From Muribaculum sp. An289 (GTDB lineage Bacteria > Bacteroidota > Bacteroidia > Bacteroidales > UBA932): a stretch of 64,000 bases of DNA. The position numbers and the translations under genes are program-made. Position 1 is the stretch's first letter. Every line of letters begins with the position of its first letter. Location of the stretch: the NCBI RefSeq assembly GCF_002159555.1, contig NZ_NFIV01000005.1, positions 124,001 through 188,000 on the forward strand, read 5' to 3'. The notes under the pieces were generated by a model, which ran no database searches, was not told the DNA's origin, and saw only the letters and a list, made by a program, of their open reading frames with translations. Shown here one piece after another: positions 60,683 through 64,000 of the stretch.

Positions 60683-61279
60683 TTATTTTGAGGTTTTCTT
60701 TGATGAGCGGTTCTTCGGATTCCTCAGGCGGCTCAGCGAGGTCTCGGCAATACCCAGATAGGAGGCGATTGCCTTGATGGGTACCTGCTGTATCAGCTCG
60801 GGCCTCCGTAATATTAAGGCATCGTACCGCTCGGATGCATCTCCTGCCAGAATCGTCCGTTTGCGTTCGATAGTCCAGATCTGCCCGAGAAACCACTCGG
60901 TCATCCAGCGCATGAAAACTGGCGACCGCTCGGCCATTTTCAGAAATTCGGCCATCGGAATGACTGTCACGACCGTCTCGAAAAACGCCTCCATGGTTAT
61001 CTGTGCAGGCAGACCCAGGCTAAGCGATGCTGTCGATGCAACGAAATCCCCGGGAAAAGCGAAATAAATCGTATTTTCCCGTCCATTGGCGAAAAATACG
61101 CCGCGTACCATTCCGTCTCTGACGATGTACACGTTTTCATCGACGTCCCCGGTTTTTATTATAGGCATCCTGGCCTTGAAGCGCAGTTCCTTTCCTTTTT
61201 TCATCAAGGCATCGAATTCCCTGTCAGGAAAAGGAACCCGATGGGTCAAGTATTTTTTCAACTCTTTCAATGACATCAT
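60683..61279 (-). CDS. Crp/Fnr-family transcription regulator
   Basis: 198 residues. Cyclic-nucleotide-binding-like beta-roll at about 20-115 (IIKTGDVDENVYIVRDGMVR, FAFPGDFVASTASL) without the Cys set of FNR or the Arg-Ser motif that binds cAMP in Crp. C-terminal HTH VPIKAIASYLGIAETSLSRL at about 166-185. A TAAATTTG box (minus, 61349-61356) and a palindrome in the leader suggest autoregulation. It is divergent from the fimbrillin-type genes and may control them. Confidence 0.9.
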   Translation of the reverse strand: MMSLKELKKYLTHRVPFPDREFDALMKKGKELRFKARMPIIKTGDVDENVYIVRDGMVRGVFFANGRENTIYFAFPGDFVASTASLSLGLPAQITMEAFFETVVTVIPMAEFLKMAERSPVFMRWMTEWFLGQIWTIERKRTILAGDASERYDALILRRPELIQQVPIKAIASYLGIAETSLSRLRNPKNRSSKKTSK

Positions 61280-61323
61280 AGGCCGGTTCTTTTCACGCTT
61301 TTATAGACAATTTTCCCAATTTA

Positions 61324-61356
61324 CTGACATTTGTCAGCATATTTTCCGCAAATTTA
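61324..61356 (-). promoter_or_regulatory. Crp/Fnr gene promoter with 14-bp palindrome
   Basis: Minus -7 box TAAATTTG (61349-61356); the perfect palindrome CTGACATTTGTCAG (61324-61337) lies about 12 bases downstream of it, in the early transcript. Candidate operator in the 206-bp intergenic region to the fimbrillin-type genes. Confidence 0.5.
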
Positions 61357-61485
61357 TCATTTTCTCGGAAATATTATACTTTTACATCGCTAACCGGCTG
61401 AAACCCCCACGGAGGTTCTGAGTTATATCGGCTGATTATTCATTTTGACCGTTTCGTAATAACTCAGGAAACAGACATTAATTTT

Positions 61486-62607
61486 ATGAAAAAATTACTT
61501 GATCTTTTGACTGCGGCCGCCGTTTCTACCGTGATGATGTTCGCGGCTGCGTGCAATCCCGAGAAATTGCCGGATGACCGTTTTCCGGACGATGAAGACT
61601 CCACGGTCGTAGTTACCCCGAAGGATACGACAGCTTTCCCTGACGGACCGATGACATGGGAGGACAATGAAGAAAACAGCGATGGAGACAATGCCTCTTT
61701 CCGTATTTTCGCCTCTGAAGACATTACCCTTACGGCTTGCGGCGACGGAGCGATTGAAAAAGAAGGGGAGGCCTGGACTCTTACCGGCGGAAACGAGGTT
61801 GAAGTAGGTGTCATGGTTCCAGGCGACAAGTTTTTCGTGGACATGTTGGTGGAAGGTTATGCGGAGTTGCTTGAAGAATACAGCTACGATGCCGATGCCA
61901 AATGTTACACCGGCCAGATCCGGCTCCGTTCGGATGTCACCTTGACACCGGAATACATGGATGTTCCTGAACCGCAGGTGGGTGATTATTACTATGCGGA
62001 CGGTACATGGTCCACTGAACTCAATTCAAGCAAGCAATGCATCGGCATCGTTTTCGCCACAGGGCGCAACGAGCATGATTCACAGCAATATGCGGAGCTT
62101 ACCGATGTCCGCGGATATGTTGTTGCCGTAAGGAATTCCGACCCTGAAAAGCCGAGGAATGTTTTCGGATGGACTGACAAGGTAGATGTCTCGGATTTGG
62201 ACGGAGACCTGGAAATCTTTGCCGGATACACCAGAACCCATAATATGGAGCAACAGCCAGAGTACTCCTACGACAACTTCTGGGCCTGCTGGTCGGCTAC
62301 CCACCATATCCATCCTGCCCCTGCCATGAGCAGCGGCTGGTACCTGCCGGCTTTCGGCGAATTTAATGTGCTGTTCTCAGTCTACCACAACGTCATACGC
62401 GAGAAAATTCTCTCTGTTGAAGGCGGAGAGGACATGGACGGTGAGAACAATCTCGGAACCTATTGGGCTATGAGCGTCGTGTCGGGTACTGATGATTTCT
62501 CCCTTGTAGACTTCAGGGCCTCAATGTCATACGAGACATTTGCGGACCGCTGTCGTACCAATTCCTACATGTACATGAATTATACCCGTCCTGTTTTAAC
62601 TTTCTAA
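61486..62607 (+). CDS. Lipoprotein of a fimbrillin-type locus
   Basis: 373 residues. Signal peptide ends in the lipobox MFAAACNP. An acidic linker (about 25-70) is followed by a beta-rich domain and a C-terminal domain (about 170-373) with GDYYYADGTWSTELN, CIGIVFATG and SSGWYLPAFGEFNVL. This combination is typical of Bacteroidales cell-surface lipoproteins encoded with fimbrillin-like proteins. The next gene, which shares the GDYY and VGVVFQT phrases, begins 12 bases later, so the two are paralogues in one operon. Confidence 0.78.
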   Translation: MKKLLDLLTAAAVSTVMMFAAACNPEKLPDDRFPDDEDSTVVVTPKDTTAFPDGPMTWEDNEENSDGDNASFRIFASEDITLTACGDGAIEKEGEAWTLTGGNEVEVGVMVPGDKFFVDMLVEGYAELLEEYSYDADAKCYTGQIRLRSDVTLTPEYMDVPEPQVGDYYYADGTWSTELNSSKQCIGIVFATGRNEHDSQQYAELTDVRGYVVAVRNSDPEKPRNVFGWTDKVDVSDLDGDLEIFAGYTRTHNMEQQPEYSYDNFWACWSATHHIHPAPAMSSGWYLPAFGEFNVLFSVYHNVIREKILSVEGGEDMDGENNLGTYWAMSVVSGTDDFSLVDFRASMSYETFADRCRTNSYMYMNYTRPVLTF

Positions 62608-62619
62608 TACTATATTGAC

Positions 62620-64000
62620 ATGAAACTGTATTATTCGCTATATACTTTTTTGGCTGCTGCGTTTCTGATGACCGCATGCAGCGAGGACATACTGTCCGAC
62701 AAAATCAGTCAAGAGTCCGACGGAACTCTGCATCTCCGTGTCAGCGCATGCGATTTTATCGAGGATTCCGGGACAAAAGCCGCGGACAACGGTTCAGAAC
62801 TCGCATTTGAGCAGGGAGACCGTGTCGGTGTCCTGATACTCCGTGAAGGAGAGCCTGTAGGTACCAACAACCTGCCTTATGTGTATGACGGTGCGGCCTG
62901 GAAATTCGATACTCAGACGGCCCAGGCCGAAAATACCGGAAAACAGGCATGGTCCGAAACTGAAATCGCCACTTTCATTGTGTATTACCCTTATGATGCG
63001 GCAGCCGATGGCATCTACGATATAGAAGGGCTGAAAGCGGCATTCCAGCCGCAGCCTGACCAGCAGACAGAGGAGGCCTATCGCCGCTCCGACCTCATGG
63101 CTTGCACAGCCACTGTCAGCAATCTTGTACTGGATGTGCGGCTGAGTCATCTCTATGCCTCTTTCTCGCTGCTTCCGTCTGTAGAATATACTCTGACCGA
63201 TGGTAAGAACACACGCATTCAGGGATTGCTTGAGCAGATTAACATCTCTGTCGGAGACCAAAGCAACCTCATGCCGTTCAAGGCTGAGGACGGCAGCTTC
63301 CGTTATATACTGCCTGACGGATTTTCCGGTGATATCAGATGGTTCTATTCATGCGGTACGGCCCCCTACGGAGGCAGCAGGACATTGGATAAAGTCGAAC
63401 CAAACACGCGTTATTCGCAGGTTGACTGCATGGATGGCGGCGAATACGGTTACGATAAGGCAAAATTAGGTGATTATTATTGCACGACGGATAACGGCAG
63501 TGTCGGATATCTGCTTCCGACCGAAGCGGCCTATCTGCTTGACGAGCATCACTGTGTAGGTGTCGTGTTCCAGACAGACCTCTCACGCATAGGTGATGCC
63601 GAGAAAGAAGCTCTGGGAGGGCAGGCCCATGCCCTTGCTCTTGCCGTCCGCAATTCGCCATGCTACGGAGGCTACTACTATGCTGCGTGGTGGGGACAGT
63701 ACGGCTATCCTGAAGAAGATGTCAAGGACTGTGCGACAAAAGTAGACCAATACACCGATATCAGCGGGCTGCACAATACAGAATCCATCCTGACGACACG
63801 GGCTACCGAGATTAACGAGCTGGGATTGTACCAGGCGTTTAAAGGTGTCAGGGACTGGCGGAACACCGAGCCGCTTCCGGACAATACTACCGACTGGTTC
63901 CTGCCATCGGCAGGACAGTGGTGGGACGTGCTGCAAATCATGGGTAAAGCCCCGGCACTCGCTGATCCGGCCGAGCAGACCAATACAGAATACCCTTACG
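62620..64000 (+). CDS. Fimbrillin-like lipoprotein, open at the right edge
   Basis: The frame opens with ATG at 62620 and runs 460 codons to the end of the window without a stop. Lipobox FLMTACSE (Cys near 20). TKAADNGSELAFEQGDRVGV at about 53-72 and the following WSETEIATFIVYYPYD region are the signature start of fimbrillin/Mfa-like domains. The C-terminal part repeats the module of the preceding gene (KLGDYYCTTDNGSVGYLLPT, CVGVVFQT, TDWFLPSAGQWWDVLQ). It is probably a fimbrial or surface subunit anchored as lipoprotein and later processed. Confidence 0.82.
   Translation, partial: MKLYYSLYTFLAAAFLMTACSEDILSDKISQESDGTLHLRVSACDFIEDSGTKAADNGSELAFEQGDRVGVLILREGEPVGTNNLPYVYDGAAWKFDTQTAQAENTGKQAWSETEIATFIVYYPYDAAADGIYDIEGLKAAFQPQPDQQTEEAYRRSDLMACTATVSNLVLDVRLSHLYASFSLLPSVEYTLTDGKNTRIQGLLEQINISVGDQSNLMPFKAEDGSFRYILPDGFSGDIRWFYSCGTAPYGGSRTLDKVEPNTRYSQVDCMDGGEYGYDKAKLGDYYCTTDNGSVGYLLPTEAAYLLDEHHCVGVVFQTDLSRIGDAEKEALGGQAHALALAVRNSPCYGGYYYAAWWGQYGYPEEDVKDCATKVDQYTDISGLHNTESILTTRATEINELGLYQAFKGVRDWRNTEPLPDNTTDWFLPSAGQWWDVLQIMGKAPALADPAEQTNTEYPY

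Overview
The window reads as a chromosome segment of a Bacteroidota bacterium, order Bacteroidales. Support: genes lack Shine-Dalgarno sites; many intergenic regions carry the TAnnTTTG -7 box of the Bacteroidetes primary sigma factor; the gene content includes a fused SecDF, an S46 dipeptidyl-peptidase, a C10 cysteine protease, BACON-type and fimbrillin-type lipoproteins, a GTPase-degenerate EF-G paralogue and an rplM-rpsI-rpsB-tsf cluster. Rikenellaceae/Alistipes is plausible, but that genus-level guess is weak.

Layout. 1-8.7 kb: edge of rsmA; a C10 protease with a small lipoprotein that may be its inhibitor; aspS and yqeY; then leftward S46 peptidase-mrp and an XRE regulator-rnhB pair. 8.9-15.2 kb: a small HTH-like protein, the EF-G paralogue, and etfB-etfA-acyl-CoA dehydrogenase. 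15.3-19 kb: a large lipoprotein, a decayed TPR regulator gene and tRNA-Ser(GCU). 19-25.7 kb: floA-nfeD-SPOR protein, and secDF. 25.7-27.1 kb: non-coding repeats around an IS3 relic. 27-37.5 kb: housekeeping genes (S41 protease, rdgB, recO, GH3-like enzyme, zinc peptidase, lpxK, dusB, rplM-rpsI-rpsB-tsf, tRNA-Pro(CGG)). 37.5-38.7 kb: palindromic repeats next to a Y1 (RAYT-like) transposase. 38.9-44.1 kb: envelope proteins and a frameshifted TPR/AraC regulator. 44.2-47.2 kb: an HxlR-controlled flavoprotein island and a restriction-modification relic. 47.2-55.2 kb: alkaline phosphatase, kbl, S9 peptidase, rmuC, patatin, thioesterase, marC. 55.2-59.1 kb: pseudogene fragments and repeats around DUF2284 and nitronate monooxygenase genes. 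59.1-64 kb: an AAA ATPase, a WYL-like fragment, and a Crp/Fnr regulator divergent from a fimbrillin-type locus that runs off the right edge.

The most unusual content is in the repeats and decayed genes. At least seven intergenic sites share an AT-rich box around TTGATAATCAAT next to hairpins. Three of them (26.1, 58.2 and 58.7 kb) have nearly identical three-layer inverted-repeat architecture. One related copy lies beside the RAYT-like HUH transposase, suggesting a REP/RAYT-type system. Separately, three copies of one TPR(-AraC) regulator family are each broken in a different way, one of them by an 8-G tract where one extra G would restore the frame.
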